Source of the DNA: Nonomuraea corallina
GTDB lineage: Bacteria > Actinomycetota > Actinomycetes > Streptosporangiales > Streptosporangiaceae
Direction of reading: 5' to 3'
Assembly: GCF_027620315.1 (NCBI RefSeq)
Contig: NZ_JAPNNL010000013.1
Span: forward strand, 1-64,000
DNA: 64,000 nucleotides
A program made the position numbers and the translations under genes. Shown piece after piece: positions 25,369 through 34,909 of the stretch. Below the pieces are notes generated by a model that saw nothing but the letters and a program-made list of their open reading frames with translations, was not told the DNA's origin and searched no databases. Position 1 is the first letter of the stretch, and the number at the start of each line of letters is the position of its first letter.

Positions 25369-27226
25369 ACTGGGTGCGGTAGAGCTCGGCGTACAGGCCG
25401 CCGCGGCTGAGCAGTTCCTCGTGCCGGCCGCGCTCGGCGACGCGGCCGGCGTGCACGACGAGGATCTCGTCGGCCTCCCTGATCGTGGAGAGCCGGTGCG
25501 CGATCACCAGCGAGGTGCGGCCCGCCAGCGCGGTCTTGAGCGCCTGCTGCACGGCCGCCTCCGACTCCGAGTCCAGGTGGGCGGTCGCCTCGTCGAGAAT
25601 CACCACGCGCGGCGCCTTGAGCAGCAGCCGGGCCAGCGCCAGGCGCTGCTTCTCGCCGCCGGACAGCCGGTAGCCGCGCTCGCCGACCACGGTCTCCAGC
25701 CCGTCGGGCAGCGCCTCGACCAGCTCGCCGATCTGGGCGGCCCGCAGCGCCGCCCACATCTCCTCCTCGGTGGCGCCGGGGCGGGCGTAGCGCAGGTTGG
25801 CCCCGATCGTGTCGTGGAACAGGTGGGGGTCCTGCATGACCACGCCCACGGTGTCGCGCAGCGAGGCGAGCGTGGCCTCGCGCACGTCCAGCCCGTTGAT
25901 CCGGACGGCCCCGCCCGTGACGTCGTAGAGCCGGGAGACCAGCGAGGTGATCGTGGTCTTGCCCGCGCCCGAGTGGCCGACCAGGGCGATGAGCCTGCCG
26001 GGCGCGGCGGTGAAGCTCACGCCGTCGAGCACCTGCGGGGAGGGGCCGGTGTCCGCCTTGGCGACCGACTCCAGGGACGCCAGCGACACCTCCTCGGCCG
26101 ACGGGTAGCGGAAGCGCACGTCGTCGAACTCGACGGTGACCGGGCCCTCGGGCACCGGCCGGGCGTCCGGCCGCTCGGCCACCATCGGCTTGAGGTCCAG
26201 GATCTCGAAGACCCGGTCGAAGCTGACCAGGGCCGTCATGACGTCGACGTGCACGTTCGACAGCGACGTGAGCGGCCCGTACAGGCGCATGAGCAGCGCG
26301 GCCAGGGCGACGAGCGTGCCCAGCTCGAAGACGTCGGACACGGCCAGCACGCCGCCGATCCCGTACACCAGAGCGGTGGCCAGGGCGGCGACCAGGCCGA
26401 GCGCCACCCGGAACACGGTGCCGTACATGCCGACGCGGACGCCGATGTCGCGCACCCGGGCGGCCCGCTCGCCGAACACCGCGGCGTCGTCCTCGGGTCG
26501 GCCGTAGAGCTTGGCCACCATGGCGCCGGCCACGTTGAAACGCTCCGTCGTGACGCTGCTCATCTCCGCGTCGAGCTGCATCTGCTCGCGGGTCAGCGCG
26601 GACATCCGGCGGCCGACCCACTTGGCCGGGACGATGAAGATCGGCAGGAGCACCAGGGCGATCAGCGTCACCTGCCACGACAGCACCAGCATGGCGCCCA
26701 GCACCAGGACGAGGCTGACCACGTTGGACACCACGGACGACAGCGTGCTGGTCAGCGCCCGCTGGGCGCCGATCACGTCGGTGTTGAGCCGCGAGACCAG
26801 CGCCCCGGTCTGGGCACGGGTGAAGAACGCCACCGGCATCCGCTGCACGTGGTCGAACACCTCGGTGCGCAGGTCGTAGATGAGCCCTTCCCCGATGCGG
26901 CTGGAGAACCAGCGCTGCACCAGCGTCAGCCCGGCGTCGACGAGCGCCAGCACGGCGATCGCCACCGCCAGGCCGATCACCACGCCGGTCCGCTGGGCCA
27001 GGATGCCGTCGTCGATGATGGCCTTCATCAGCAGCGGGTTGGCCACCACGATGACCGCGCCCGCCACGACGAGCAGCAGGAACGCCGCGATCTGCCTGCG
27101 GTAGGGCAGCGCGTAGCCGGCGATCCGCCGTACGGTGCCGGGCGCGAGCCGCTGTTTGGTCACCGAGCCGTCGCGCCGCAGCGAGGCCCACACGTGGGGG
27201 CCGAAGCCCCCGCCCATCATCGCCAT
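25340..27226 (-). CDS. ABC exporter, fused permease and ATPase
   Basis: The 628-residue half-transporter has six membrane helices (about residues 45-310) and a C-terminal nucleotide-binding domain. That domain holds Walker A GHSGAGKTT, Q-loop VMQDPHLF, signature LSGGEKQRLALAR, Walker B VVILDEATAHLD and the switch His in VIAHRLST. It lacks fused peptidase or binding domains, so it probably acts as a homodimeric exporter of lipids, drugs or peptides. A segment between domains (residues about 375-395, ASLESVAKADTG) is longer than usual. No ribosome site is clear before the ATG at 27226. Substrate cannot be inferred from neighbours. Confidence 0.92.
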   Translation of the reverse strand: MAMMGGGFGPHVWASLRRDGSVTKQRLAPGTVRRIAGYALPYRRQIAAFLLLVVAGAVIVVANPLLMKAIIDDGILAQRTGVVIGLAVAIAVLALVDAGLTLVQRWFSSRIGEGLIYDLRTEVFDHVQRMPVAFFTRAQTGALVSRLNTDVIGAQRALTSTLSSVVSNVVSLVLVLGAMLVLSWQVTLIALVLLPIFIVPAKWVGRRMSALTREQMQLDAEMSSVTTERFNVAGAMVAKLYGRPEDDAAVFGERAARVRDIGVRVGMYGTVFRVALGLVAALATALVYGIGGVLAVSDVFELGTLVALAALLMRLYGPLTSLSNVHVDVMTALVSFDRVFEILDLKPMVAERPDARPVPEGPVTVEFDDVRFRYPSAEEVSLASLESVAKADTGPSPQVLDGVSFTAAPGRLIALVGHSGAGKTTITSLVSRLYDVTGGAVRINGLDVREATLASLRDTVGVVMQDPHLFHDTIGANLRYARPGATEEEMWAALRAAQIGELVEALPDGLETVVGERGYRLSGGEKQRLALARLLLKAPRVVILDEATAHLDSESEAAVQQALKTALAGRTSLVIAHRLSTIREADEILVVHAGRVAERGRHEELLSRGGLYAELYRTQFSSSGSPAA

Positions 27227-27313
27227 CTAGGGGAAATCCCTTCGCTCCCCCAGCAAAGCGCCGCCGCGCCGTCCATCGATTCCCTCATCAGCTCCTGGCG
27301 AAATCCGGCCCGG

Positions 27314-28144
27314 TCAGGACTGGGCGTCGAAGAGAGCTTTGAGGCGTTTGGCCTGCTCGGCACCCTCTGCGGCTCTCTGCTCCTCCAGGGTGCGCCCGGA
27401 CGCGCCCTGAAGGAGTCGCTTGGTCGCGGCCGCCGCCTCCCGGTTGGTCGACAGCAGCTGGGCGACCTTGCCGGCCACGGCCTCGTCGAGGTCGCCCCCG
27501 GCGACCACCTGCTCGGCCAGGCCGATGCGGAAGGCCTCCTCGGCTTCCACGTTCCTGGCCGTCAGGCAGATGTCTGTCGCCTTGGCCAGGCCCACCAGCT
27601 CCACCAGGGGCTTGGTGCCGGTCAGATCGGGCACCAGCCCGAGTGCGGGCTCTTTCATGCAGAACTTGACGTCGTCGGCCACGATCCGCAGGTCGCAGGC
27701 GAGCGCGAGCTGGAATCCCGCGCCGACCGCGTGTCCCCGCACGGCCGCGATGGAGACGATCTCGGGGCGGCGCAGCCACAGGAAACCCTGCTGAGCCTGG
27801 TCGACCAGCTCCATGATCGAGCTTTCTTCCCGCCCGCTCGCCGAACCGAACGAGCCCTGCCCCGGCACTCCCTCTTTCGTGAACATCCGCAGGTCGATGC
27901 CTGCCGAGAAGGACGGTCCCTCACCTTTCACCACGACCACGCGCACCTGCTCCGGCAAGCCGGCGCCGATCCGCGCCAGAGCCGACCAGGTCGCGAGCGT
28001 CTGCGCGTTCCGCTTCTCCGGCCGGTTCAGGGTGACCGTGGCTATCTCACCGTCCACCTCGAAGCGCAGGCCGATCTCCGCCAGTTCTTCGGCGGAAATC
28101 TCCTCCGCGTACCCCCCACGCTGTCGCGCCTTCGCGTCCGCCAT
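27314..28144 (-). CDS. Enoyl-CoA hydratase/isomerase family protein
   Basis: The 276-residue crotonase-fold protein has the oxyanion-hole elements KGEGPSFSAGIDLRMF and AAVRGHAVGAGFQLALACDLRI, and the LGLVPDLTGTKPLVELVG region. In hydratases two glutamates act in catalysis; here the second position falls in PDLTGT with Asp rather than Glu, so an isomerase or another crotonase activity is as likely as hydration. A 25-residue N-terminal extension (ARQRGGYAEEISAEELAEIG) precedes the domain. The ATG at 28144 follows GTG in the same frame. It may serve beta-oxidation with the distant acyl-CoA ligase. Confidence 0.85.
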   Translation of the reverse strand: MADAKARQRGGYAEEISAEELAEIGLRFEVDGEIATVTLNRPEKRNAQTLATWSALARIGAGLPEQVRVVVVKGEGPSFSAGIDLRMFTKEGVPGQGSFGSASGREESSIMELVDQAQQGFLWLRRPEIVSIAAVRGHAVGAGFQLALACDLRIVADDVKFCMKEPALGLVPDLTGTKPLVELVGLAKATDICLTARNVEAEEAFRIGLAEQVVAGGDLDEAVAGKVAQLLSTNREAAAATKRLLQGASGRTLEEQRAAEGAEQAKRLKALFDAQS

Positions 28145-28263
28145 CACCGCTGCCCTTCTCGCTGAACCGTCGCGCCCGAGCCTACAGAATCACATTCTGG
28201 CCCGGGCGCGACGGCTGGCTGTCTAGGGACGGGCGGCTGCGGTCGCACGTTCCGAGGCGGCCG

Positions 28264-28479
28264 TCAGCGCTTGGACTTGCCCCGGGTCGCCCCACCACGT
28301 CCGCGCAGAGTCACGCCGGACTCGCTGAGGATGCGGTGGATGAACCCGTAGGACCGGCCGGTCGAAGCGGCCAGGGCGCGAATGCTCTCGCCCGCGGCAT
28401 AGCGCTTCTTCAGGTCGCCGGCCAGTTTCTCGCGATCGGCCCCCGTCACCCGGGTGCCCTTCTTCAGTGTCTCGGCCAC
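28264..28479 (-). CDS. Small actinobacterial helix-turn-helix protein
   Basis: The 71-residue protein is basic and almost entirely one HTH: KKRYAAGESIRALAASTGRSYGFIHRILSESG. It ends with GRGGATRGKSKR, a Lys/Arg tail. Near-identical small proteins are widespread in actinomycetes and carry only a domain-level annotation. GTG at 28479 has a perfect AGGAGG 5 nt upstream. It lies downstream of the ABC-F gene's stop on the same strand and could be transcribed with it. A DNA-binding role is inferred from the HTH only. Confidence 0.88.
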   Translation of the reverse strand: MAETLKKGTRVTGADREKLAGDLKKRYAAGESIRALAASTGRSYGFIHRILSESGVTLRGRGGATRGKSKR

Positions 28480-28592
28480 GAGTACCTCCTGTAGTGCCGG
28501 ACTTCCGCAGCGTTACTCCGCCATGATCAGTCATTTCAGCGGGATCGGCTACCTACTCCACGGGAAAAGATCCGTACCCACCCAAATTAAGA

Positions 28593-30191
28593 TCAGGCAA
28601 GTGCCACAAGATCGGAAAATTCCTCGCTCCACGCGTCTTCAGTTCCGTCTGGCAGCAAGATCACCCTATCTGGTGACAGGGCGTCAACGGCACCCTCGTC
28701 ATGGGTCACCAGGACGATCGCTCCTGAATACGACCTCAGAGCGTTGAGAACCTGCTCCCGGCTTACCGGATCGAGGTTGTTGGTCGGCTCGTCGAGCAGC
28801 AGCACATTGGCGCTGGAGAGCACCAGAGTGGCCAGCGCGAGACGGGTCTTCTCGCCTCCGGAGAGCACTCCGGCGGGCTTGTCGACGTCGTCGCCGGAGA
28901 ACAGGAACGAGCCGAGGACCTTGCGCAGCTCGGTGTCGGTGAACGTGCCGCCCGCCGAACGCATGTTCTCCAGGACGGTCCTGTCACTGTCGAGCGTCTC
29001 GTGCTCCTGGGCGTAATAGCCGACCTTCAGGCCGTGGCCGGGCCGGATCGCTCCGGTGTCGGGCCGCTCCAGACCGCCCAGCAGCCGCAGCAGCGTGGTC
29101 TTGCCGGCGCCGTTGAGGCCCAGGATGACCACCCGGTGACCTCGGTCGATGGCCACGTCGACGTCGGTGAAGACCTCCAGGGAGCCGTAGGACTTGGACA
29201 GGCCCTCGGCGACCAGCGGGGTGCGCCCGCACGGCTGGGGCTCGGGGAAGCGCAGCCGGGCGACCTTGTCGCTCACCCGCTCCTCCTCGGTCGAGGACAG
29301 CAGGCGGTGCGCGCGGCGCATCATGTCCTGCGCGGCCTTCGCCTTGGTGGCCTTGGCGCGCATCTTGTCGGCCTGGGCCAGGAGCGCCCCGGCCTGCTTC
29401 TCGGCGTTGGCGCGCTCACGCTTGCGGCGCTTCTCGTCGGTCTCGCGCTGGGCGAGATAGGCCTTCCAGCCGACGTTGTAGTGATCGATGACGCACCGGT
29501 TGGCGTCCAGGTGGAGCACCTTGTTGACCGTGGCTTCAAGAAGCTGGACGTCGTGGCTGATGATCACCAAGCCGCCCTGATGGGATCGCAAAAAATCACG
29601 AAGCCACCCGATTGAGTCCGCATCTAGGTGGTTTGTCGGCTCGTCCAGAAGGAGAGTTTCCGCGCCGCTGAAAAGAATTCTCGCCAATTCCACCCGGCGG
29701 CGCTGGCCGCCGGAGAGCGTTTTCAGCGGCTGGCCGAGCACCCGGTCGGGCAGGCCGAGACTGGAGGCGATGGAGGCCGCCTCCGACTCCGCGGCGTAGC
29801 CGCCGAGCACGTGCATCTGGTCCTCAAGACGGCCGTACTGCCGGACCGCCTTCTCGCGGGTGCGCTCGTCGGCGGAGGACATGCCGAGCTCGGCCTCGCG
29901 CAGCTTGCGCAGGACCTCGTCCAGGCCCCTGGCCGACAGCACGCGGTCGCGGGCCAGCACCTCCAGATCGCCCGTGCGGGGGTCCTGCGGCAGGTAGCCG
30001 ACGCTGCCGGTGCGGGTGACGGTGCCGCCGGCGGGCAGGCCCTCCCCGGCCAGCACCTTGGTGAGCGTCGTCTTGCCCGCGCCGTTGCGGCCGACGAGCC
30101 CTATCTTGTCGCCGGGGTTGACCCGGAAGGAGGCGTTCTCGATGAGGAGCCGCGAGCCCGCACGCAGTTCGATGTCAGTAGCGATGATCAT
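28593..30191 (-). CDS. ABC-F family ATPase
   Basis: The 532-residue soluble protein has two ABC domains and no membrane segments. Domain 1 has GRNGAGKTTLTKVL, LSGGQRRRVELARIL and LLLDEPTNHLD. Domain 2 has GLNGAGKTTLLRLL, LSGGEKTRLALATLV and LLLDEPTNNLD. Between them is a long basic linker (about residues 235-305, rich in Lys/Arg/Ala) that in ABC-F proteins reaches into the ribosomal E/P site. The family covers translation factors of the EttA/Uup type and antibiotic-resistance target protectors. With no resistance locus nearby, a housekeeping role is more likely. The ATG at 30191 lacks a close Shine-Dalgarno; the 164-bp gap upstream has no gene that I can support. Confidence 0.93.
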   Translation of the reverse strand: MIIATDIELRAGSRLLIENASFRVNPGDKIGLVGRNGAGKTTLTKVLAGEGLPAGGTVTRTGSVGYLPQDPRTGDLEVLARDRVLSARGLDEVLRKLREAELGMSSADERTREKAVRQYGRLEDQMHVLGGYAAESEAASIASSLGLPDRVLGQPLKTLSGGQRRRVELARILFSGAETLLLDEPTNHLDADSIGWLRDFLRSHQGGLVIISHDVQLLEATVNKVLHLDANRCVIDHYNVGWKAYLAQRETDEKRRKRERANAEKQAGALLAQADKMRAKATKAKAAQDMMRRAHRLLSSTEEERVSDKVARLRFPEPQPCGRTPLVAEGLSKSYGSLEVFTDVDVAIDRGHRVVILGLNGAGKTTLLRLLGGLERPDTGAIRPGHGLKVGYYAQEHETLDSDRTVLENMRSAGGTFTDTELRKVLGSFLFSGDDVDKPAGVLSGGEKTRLALATLVLSSANVLLLDEPTNNLDPVSREQVLNALRSYSGAIVLVTHDEGAVDALSPDRVILLPDGTEDAWSEEFSDLVALA

Positions 30192-30355
30192 GTTCGGCGA
30201 AGCACTCCCGTGCTAGGGAAACGAGGGATGAGGGCGTGCGACGCCGGTCAATCGGGAGTGTGCATACCGATCAGTGTAGAGCCCGCGCCTGCGGTTCCAC
30301 CTCTGCGTAACGCGTCGCGCACAGCAGAACGCCGGGCGGCCCCGCTCCGATTCCG

Positions 30356-32953
30356 TCACTCCTCCGGCAGGTGGGCGGCGATCAGGGCCAGGTTCTGGAT
30401 CGCGGCCAGGCCGTACTGGGCGGCGTCGTTGGTGCTCACGAACGGCGCGTCCCAGATCGCCGCCGGCACGTGCGGCCCCTCGACCCGGGTCAGCCGCCAC
30501 TCCGGCTCGCGCTGCAACGGGTTGGTGTTGAGCTGGTCGCCCTCGTCGCGGAAGAACGCGCGCCAGGCCAGCGCGGCCAGGCCGGCGTCGCCCAGGCGGG
30601 CGGCGGCGTAGGCGGGCAGGCGGCTGTGCGCCTGGATCAGCGAGATCCCGCTCAGCGGGCCGCCCAGCTCGGCCGCCTGCCGCTCGGGCGGGGCGAGGTA
30701 GAGGCGGCAGTAGTCGAGCCAGGCCCGTTCGAAGCCGGGCACGTCCAGGCCGAGCGCGAGCAGCTCCGAGCAGATCTCGGGCAGGCCGAAGACGGCCGAC
30801 AGGTGCGAGACGGCGACCGCGTCCCTGGAGGTGTCGAACCGGCCCGTGCCCAGGTCGAGGAGGGCCTCGCCGGTGAAGAACCCGCGGGGCAGCGCGCCGA
30901 TGCCGGCCATGGTGCCCAGCAGCTTGTCCCTGGCCCGTTCGTCGCCGTGCCGCTCCCAGCGGGTCAGCCAGGCGGCGGCCAGCGCGCCCCAGTCGGCGCC
31001 GAGCCCGATCGGCACCGCCTGCCGGCCGGGCGGGCGCTCGTCCCGGCGCACCTTGCGCAGCGGGTCCAGGTCCGCGTACGCCTCCTCGGCGGCGGCCACC
31101 TCGTCGAGCAGGTCGCCGGTGCGCTCGTCGGCGGTCAGGTAGTAGAAGACGCGGCGGTAGGCGGCGTTCGAGATCCGCAACTGTTTGCAGCTGCACCCCC
31201 AGTGCTGCACGTTGTGCCGGCTGCCCAGGCCCTTCCACCGGCCCAGGTGGTGGACGTCGACCTCGCCGGTGTGCCGGCTCATGGCCTCGGCGAAGCGGAA
31301 CACCTCGGCCCGCCCGGTGCGCAGGAACTGGTACCACAGCCACAGGTCGGGCGACAGCTCGGAGTTGTCCCAGGCGTAGCCGCCGACGTCGTAGCGCCAG
31401 GTGCGCCGGTCGGCGTCGTAGGTGTGCATGACGTCGCCGTAGTCCCAGAACCCGTACCAGCGGCGCTGCTCGCGCTCGCGGACGTACAGGTCGAACAGGA
31501 AGTCCAGGCGGTCCTCGATCGCGGCGCGGGCCGGGGTGGCGCGGTCGGGCGGCGCCCAGTCGCCGAACACCCCGGCAGCCCTGATCCGCTCGGGGCTCGC
31601 GACCAGCAGCGGGGGCTCGTTCATCGCGGCCGCGTGCGCGGCCAGCTCCGGGTGCGCGGGCGTGGCCGCGTACGCGCGCAGGGTCAGCTCGTGGGTGCGG
31701 GCGACGCCGTGCGGGTCGCCGAAGCCCGGCTCGTGGTCCTCGTACGTGATCTCCAGTCCTTCGAGCTGCTCGGCGAAGGTGTCCTGGCCCAGGCCGTCGT
31801 GCCAGAAGCGCAGGTCCATGGCGGGCGCGGACGGGGACCAGAGCCAGACGGTGACGGTGGCGGTGGCCGTGGCGGCGTCGCGGACGTCGAGCCTGGTCGG
31901 GTGCAGGCGCCAGAAGTCGCGCAGGCCGAAGCCGAGCCCGCCGCCGGGACCGCCGACATAGCCGTACCCGGCGGAACGGGTGCCGGACGGGACCGTCACC
32001 CAGGCGTGGCCCTCGGCGGTGCGCTTGCGTAGCAGGTAGCCGTCGGCGGAGTTCTGGTCGAGGGTGTAGTCGTTCCAGACGGGGACGAGGTGGAGGCGGC
32101 CGGCGACCTCCGGGTCGCCGATCGCGCCCACCGGCCGTCCCTCGACCTGGGCGCGCCGGGCCGGCTCTCCGGGGTCGCGGCGCAGGCCGGTCAGCCCGCG
32201 CACGGCCTCGGTGAGGAAGCCGTCGCGGCCGGCCAGCCGGACGTGCCGGTCGTGCGGCTCGTCCCGCATCACCACGCCGGCGCGCAGCCCCAGCCCGGCG
32301 AGGAAGTCCCGGCCCGGATCGCCGTCCCAGACGAAGGTGTGCACGATCCGCACGTCCTCGGCGCCCGCGTAGAAGTACAGGCGGACGGTGAACGGCAGCC
32401 GGTCGCCGTGCCGGCCGGTCAGCCTGATCACGGCGCGCACCGGCCCGTCCTGCTCGGCCACGGCCCGCTCGACCCGTCCCGTGGCGCTCTCTCTCCGGAC
32501 GGCGCCGCCCTCGTCGGGGGTGGGGCCGTCCTGGCGCAGGCTGACCAGGCGCACGTCGCGCAGGATCTCCCGGCCGTCGCGCCGGGCGGAGCGCAGCAGG
32601 GTGTCCCCTTCCTCCTCGATCGTCCAGGTGACGGGTCCGGTGCTCACCCGGATCAGGCCGCCCTCACGGGCGACGGTGACGGGCACGCGCGCCGCCGCGG
32701 GCTCCTTTCCCGGTACGAGCCGGTACGCGCTCCCGTCCCCCGGGCCGGGGCCGATGGCGTGCGCGGACCATTTGACCGAGCCGTCCGGCCAGGTGGCCGT
32801 CACCCAGCTCTGCACGGGCACCTCCCCGCCGCCGGGTCCGGTCAGCGCGAAGGGGACGCCGGGAGCGACGGTGCCGCGCGGCCACGGGACCCCCCAGGTC
32901 ACCCCGGTCGCCGTCCCGCCCGGACGGTCCAGCCAGCGCAGCGGGGTCTCCAC
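30356..32953 (-). CDS. YetA-like exo-rhamnogalacturonan lyase (PL26-type)
   Basis: The 865-residue protein matches the PcRGLX/YetA architecture. It has an N-terminal RIFT-barrel-like domain (GVTWGVPWPRGTVAP, WVTATWPDGSVKWSAHA), a central beta-sandwich, and a C-terminal alpha/alpha toroid (WYGFWDYGDVMHTYD, YAWDNSELSPDLWLWY, HHLGRWKGLGSRHNVQHWGCSC). The family cleaves rhamnogalacturonan chains or oligomers by beta-elimination. There is no signal peptide, so it would act on imported oligosaccharides. In Bacillus, yetA follows lplABCD, and the same gene order appears here after lplC-like. GTG at 32953 is chosen because AAGGAG, inside the preceding gene's end, stands 8 nt before it; GTG at 32962 overlaps that stop codon. 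Confidence 0.8.
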   Translation of the reverse strand: METPLRWLDRPGGTATGVTWGVPWPRGTVAPGVPFALTGPGGGEVPVQSWVTATWPDGSVKWSAHAIGPGPGDGSAYRLVPGKEPAAARVPVTVAREGGLIRVSTGPVTWTIEEEGDTLLRSARRDGREILRDVRLVSLRQDGPTPDEGGAVRRESATGRVERAVAEQDGPVRAVIRLTGRHGDRLPFTVRLYFYAGAEDVRIVHTFVWDGDPGRDFLAGLGLRAGVVMRDEPHDRHVRLAGRDGFLTEAVRGLTGLRRDPGEPARRAQVEGRPVGAIGDPEVAGRLHLVPVWNDYTLDQNSADGYLLRKRTAEGHAWVTVPSGTRSAGYGYVGGPGGGLGFGLRDFWRLHPTRLDVRDAATATATVTVWLWSPSAPAMDLRFWHDGLGQDTFAEQLEGLEITYEDHEPGFGDPHGVARTHELTLRAYAATPAHPELAAHAAAMNEPPLLVASPERIRAAGVFGDWAPPDRATPARAAIEDRLDFLFDLYVREREQRRWYGFWDYGDVMHTYDADRRTWRYDVGGYAWDNSELSPDLWLWYQFLRTGRAEVFRFAEAMSRHTGEVDVHHLGRWKGLGSRHNVQHWGCSCKQLRISNAAYRRVFYYLTADERTGDLLDEVAAAEEAYADLDPLRKVRRDERPPGRQAVPIGLGADWGALAAAWLTRWERHGDERARDKLLGTMAGIGALPRGFFTGEALLDLGTGRFDTSRDAVAVSHLSAVFGLPEICSELLALGLDVPGFERAWLDYCRLYLAPPERQAAELGGPLSGISLIQAHSRLPAYAAARLGDAGLAALAWRAFFRDEGDQLNTNPLQREPEWRLTRVEGPHVPAAIWDAPFVSTNDAAQYGLAAIQNLALIAAHLPEE

Positions 32954-32958
32954 CGCGG

Positions 32959-33858
32959 TCACTCCTTCACCGACCCGATGAGCACGCCCTTGGCGAAGTG
33001 CTTCTGCAGGAACGGATAGAAGAGCAGGATCGGCAGCGTGGCGATGACCACGACGGCGAACATCAGGCCCTTGGCGGGGAAGAAGACCGTGTCCAGCGCG
33101 CTGATGGCGTTGGCCGCGTCGGGGCTGGTGAGCTGCCGGACCAGGACCTGGAGAGTCCATTTGTCGTTGTCCTTGATGTACAGCAGCGGCGACATGTAGT
33201 CGTTCCAGATGCCCACCGCGTAGAACAGCGAGAACGTGGCGATGATCGGCTTCGACAGCGGGAGGACGATCTTGAAGAACACGCCCATCTCGTTGCAGCC
33301 GTCGATCCGCGCCGCCTCCTCCAGGGCCTGGGGCAGCTCCTGGAAGAACGACTTCACGATGATCAGGTAGAAGGGGTTGATCGCCAGCGGCAGGATCAGC
33401 GCCCAGTAGCTGTCCAGCAGTCCCAGGTCGCGCACCACCAGGTAGGTGGGCACGAGCCCGCCGCCGAAGACCAGCGTGAACACCACCAGGTTCAGCACCA
33501 GGGTCCGGCCCGGCAGATACCGCTTCGACAGCGGGTAGGCCATGGTGAAGGTCAGCGCCACCTGCACCACCGTGCCCACCGCGGTCACCGCGACCGTGGT
33601 GAGCAGCGCCCGCAGCATGGTGTCGTTGGCGAAGATGTAGGCGTACGTGCTGGTGACGAATCTCTCCGGCCACAGGAAGAACGGCCGCGTGGAGATCTCC
33701 GACTCACTGGCGAACGACCCGGCGACCACGTACAGCAGCGGGAGCACCGTGACCAGCGCGAGCCCGCCGAGCACGACGAGGTTCAGCGCGTCGAACACGC
33801 GGCTGCCGAGCGAGCCGTAGTGCTTGATCGGCGTGCCGGCGGGTTTCTTGACGGGCAT
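32959..33858 (-). CDS. Carbohydrate ABC transporter permease, LplC/CUT1 type
   Basis: The 299-residue membrane protein has six helices and the EAA loop EEAARIDGCNEMGVFFKIVLPLSKP, by which it docks the ATPase (landmark EAARIDGC). The N-terminus starts with a basic cytoplasmic stretch. It is the second permease of a CUT1 importer. No ATPase gene is in the operon, so it presumably uses a shared MsmX/MsiK-type ATPase encoded elsewhere, as Lpl-type systems do. The ATG at 33858 has AAGGAG 9 nt upstream, and the gene follows its partner permease after 14 bp. Confidence 0.92.
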   Translation of the reverse strand: MPVKKPAGTPIKHYGSLGSRVFDALNLVVLGGLALVTVLPLLYVVAGSFASESEISTRPFFLWPERFVTSTYAYIFANDTMLRALLTTVAVTAVGTVVQVALTFTMAYPLSKRYLPGRTLVLNLVVFTLVFGGGLVPTYLVVRDLGLLDSYWALILPLAINPFYLIIVKSFFQELPQALEEAARIDGCNEMGVFFKIVLPLSKPIIATFSLFYAVGIWNDYMSPLLYIKDNDKWTLQVLVRQLTSPDAANAISALDTVFFPAKGLMFAVVVIATLPILLFYPFLQKHFAKGVLIGSVKE

Positions 33859-33872
33859 GGCCACGCGCTCCT

Positions 33873-34850
33873 TCAGAACAGTCCGCGCTGGCCCAGGCGC
33901 TTGGCCAGCCAGTTGGCGCCGAAGATCAGGACGACGCCGGCGACGCCCTTGAACAGGCCGACCGCCGTGGCGTAGCTGTAACCGGCCCCGGCGATGCCGA
34001 CGTAGTAGACGAAGGTGTCGAACACCTCCGCCGTGGAGCGGTTCAGCGAGTTGGTGAGCAGCCAGATCTGCTCGAAGCTCTGGTCGAGGAGGTTGCCGGA
34101 GGTCAGGATCGCCATGACCACGATCGTCGGGCGGATCGCGGGCAGCGTGACGTGCCAGAACTGCCGCCACCGGCCCGCGCCGTCCATCCGCGCCGCCTCG
34201 TACAGGTTGGGGTCCACGCCGGCCAGCGCGGCCAGGTAGATGATCGTTCCCCAGCCGGACGTCTTCCACAGCAGCTGCAGGATGACCAGCGGCCGGAACC
34301 ACTCCGGCCTGGCCATGTAGTCGACCAGGGGCCCGCCGCCGCTCAGGCTGTGGATCCAGCCGGCGATGACGCCGAAGTCCACCGCGAACAGCAGGTACGT
34401 GAGCGAGAAGACGATCGTCCACGACAGGAAGTGCGGGATGTAGATCAGCGACTGCACGTACCGCTTGTAGGCGCTGACCCGCACCTCGTTGAGCAGCAGC
34501 GCGACCACGATCGGCGCCGGGAAGACGAAGAGCGCGGTGAGCAGGGCGAGGAACAGCGTGTTGAAGAGCAGCCGGCCGAAGTCGGGCCCGGTGAACAGCG
34601 CCTCGAAGTGCTTGAGCCCGACCCACGGGCTGCCGGAGTAGCCGCTGAACGGCACGAAGTCCTGGAACGCGATGGTCAGGCCGTACATCGGCAGATATCT
34701 GAAGATCGCGAAGTAGGCCAGGCCGGGGAGGAGCATCACGTACAGCCAGCGGTAGCGCCGCAGCGCCGCGCGGAGCGGCACCCGCCCGGAGCCGTCCCGG
34801 CGGCGCTCGGGGGCCGCCTCGGTGACGGGCGACGCCAGATCGGTGGCCAC
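33873..34850 (-). CDS. Carbohydrate ABC transporter permease, LplB/CUT1 type
   Basis: The 325-residue protein has six helices after a 35-residue charged N-terminus. RWLYVMLLPGLAYFAIFRYLPMYG and VPFSGYSGSPWVGLKHF are typical of LplB/YtmP-like permeases, and the EAA loop reads YEAARMDGAGRWRQFWHVTLP. It pairs with the downstream permease to form the membrane pore of the importer. GTG at 34850 has AGGAGG 5 nt upstream; the frame is open further upstream but overlaps the binding-protein gene. The substrate is inferred to be a rhamnogalacturonan oligosaccharide from the linked lyase. Confidence 0.92.
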   Translation of the reverse strand: MATDLASPVTEAAPERRRDGSGRVPLRAALRRYRWLYVMLLPGLAYFAIFRYLPMYGLTIAFQDFVPFSGYSGSPWVGLKHFEALFTGPDFGRLLFNTLFLALLTALFVFPAPIVVALLLNEVRVSAYKRYVQSLIYIPHFLSWTIVFSLTYLLFAVDFGVIAGWIHSLSGGGPLVDYMARPEWFRPLVILQLLWKTSGWGTIIYLAALAGVDPNLYEAARMDGAGRWRQFWHVTLPAIRPTIVVMAILTSGNLLDQSFEQIWLLTNSLNRSTAEVFDTFVYYVGIAGAGYSYATAVGLFKGVAGVVLIFGANWLAKRLGQRGLF

Positions 34851-34909
34851 GGCGGCCTCCTTTCCCCAAGGGGAGGCCCGGGTGTCCCCGGGCCTCCCGG
34901 TCGAGCCGG

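Noticed and set aside
30192-30355. tRNA-like or attenuator structure before the ABC-F gene
   Set aside because: Short matches to a T-loop-like stretch (GGTTCCACC) but no cloverleaf, and no convincing leader peptide.
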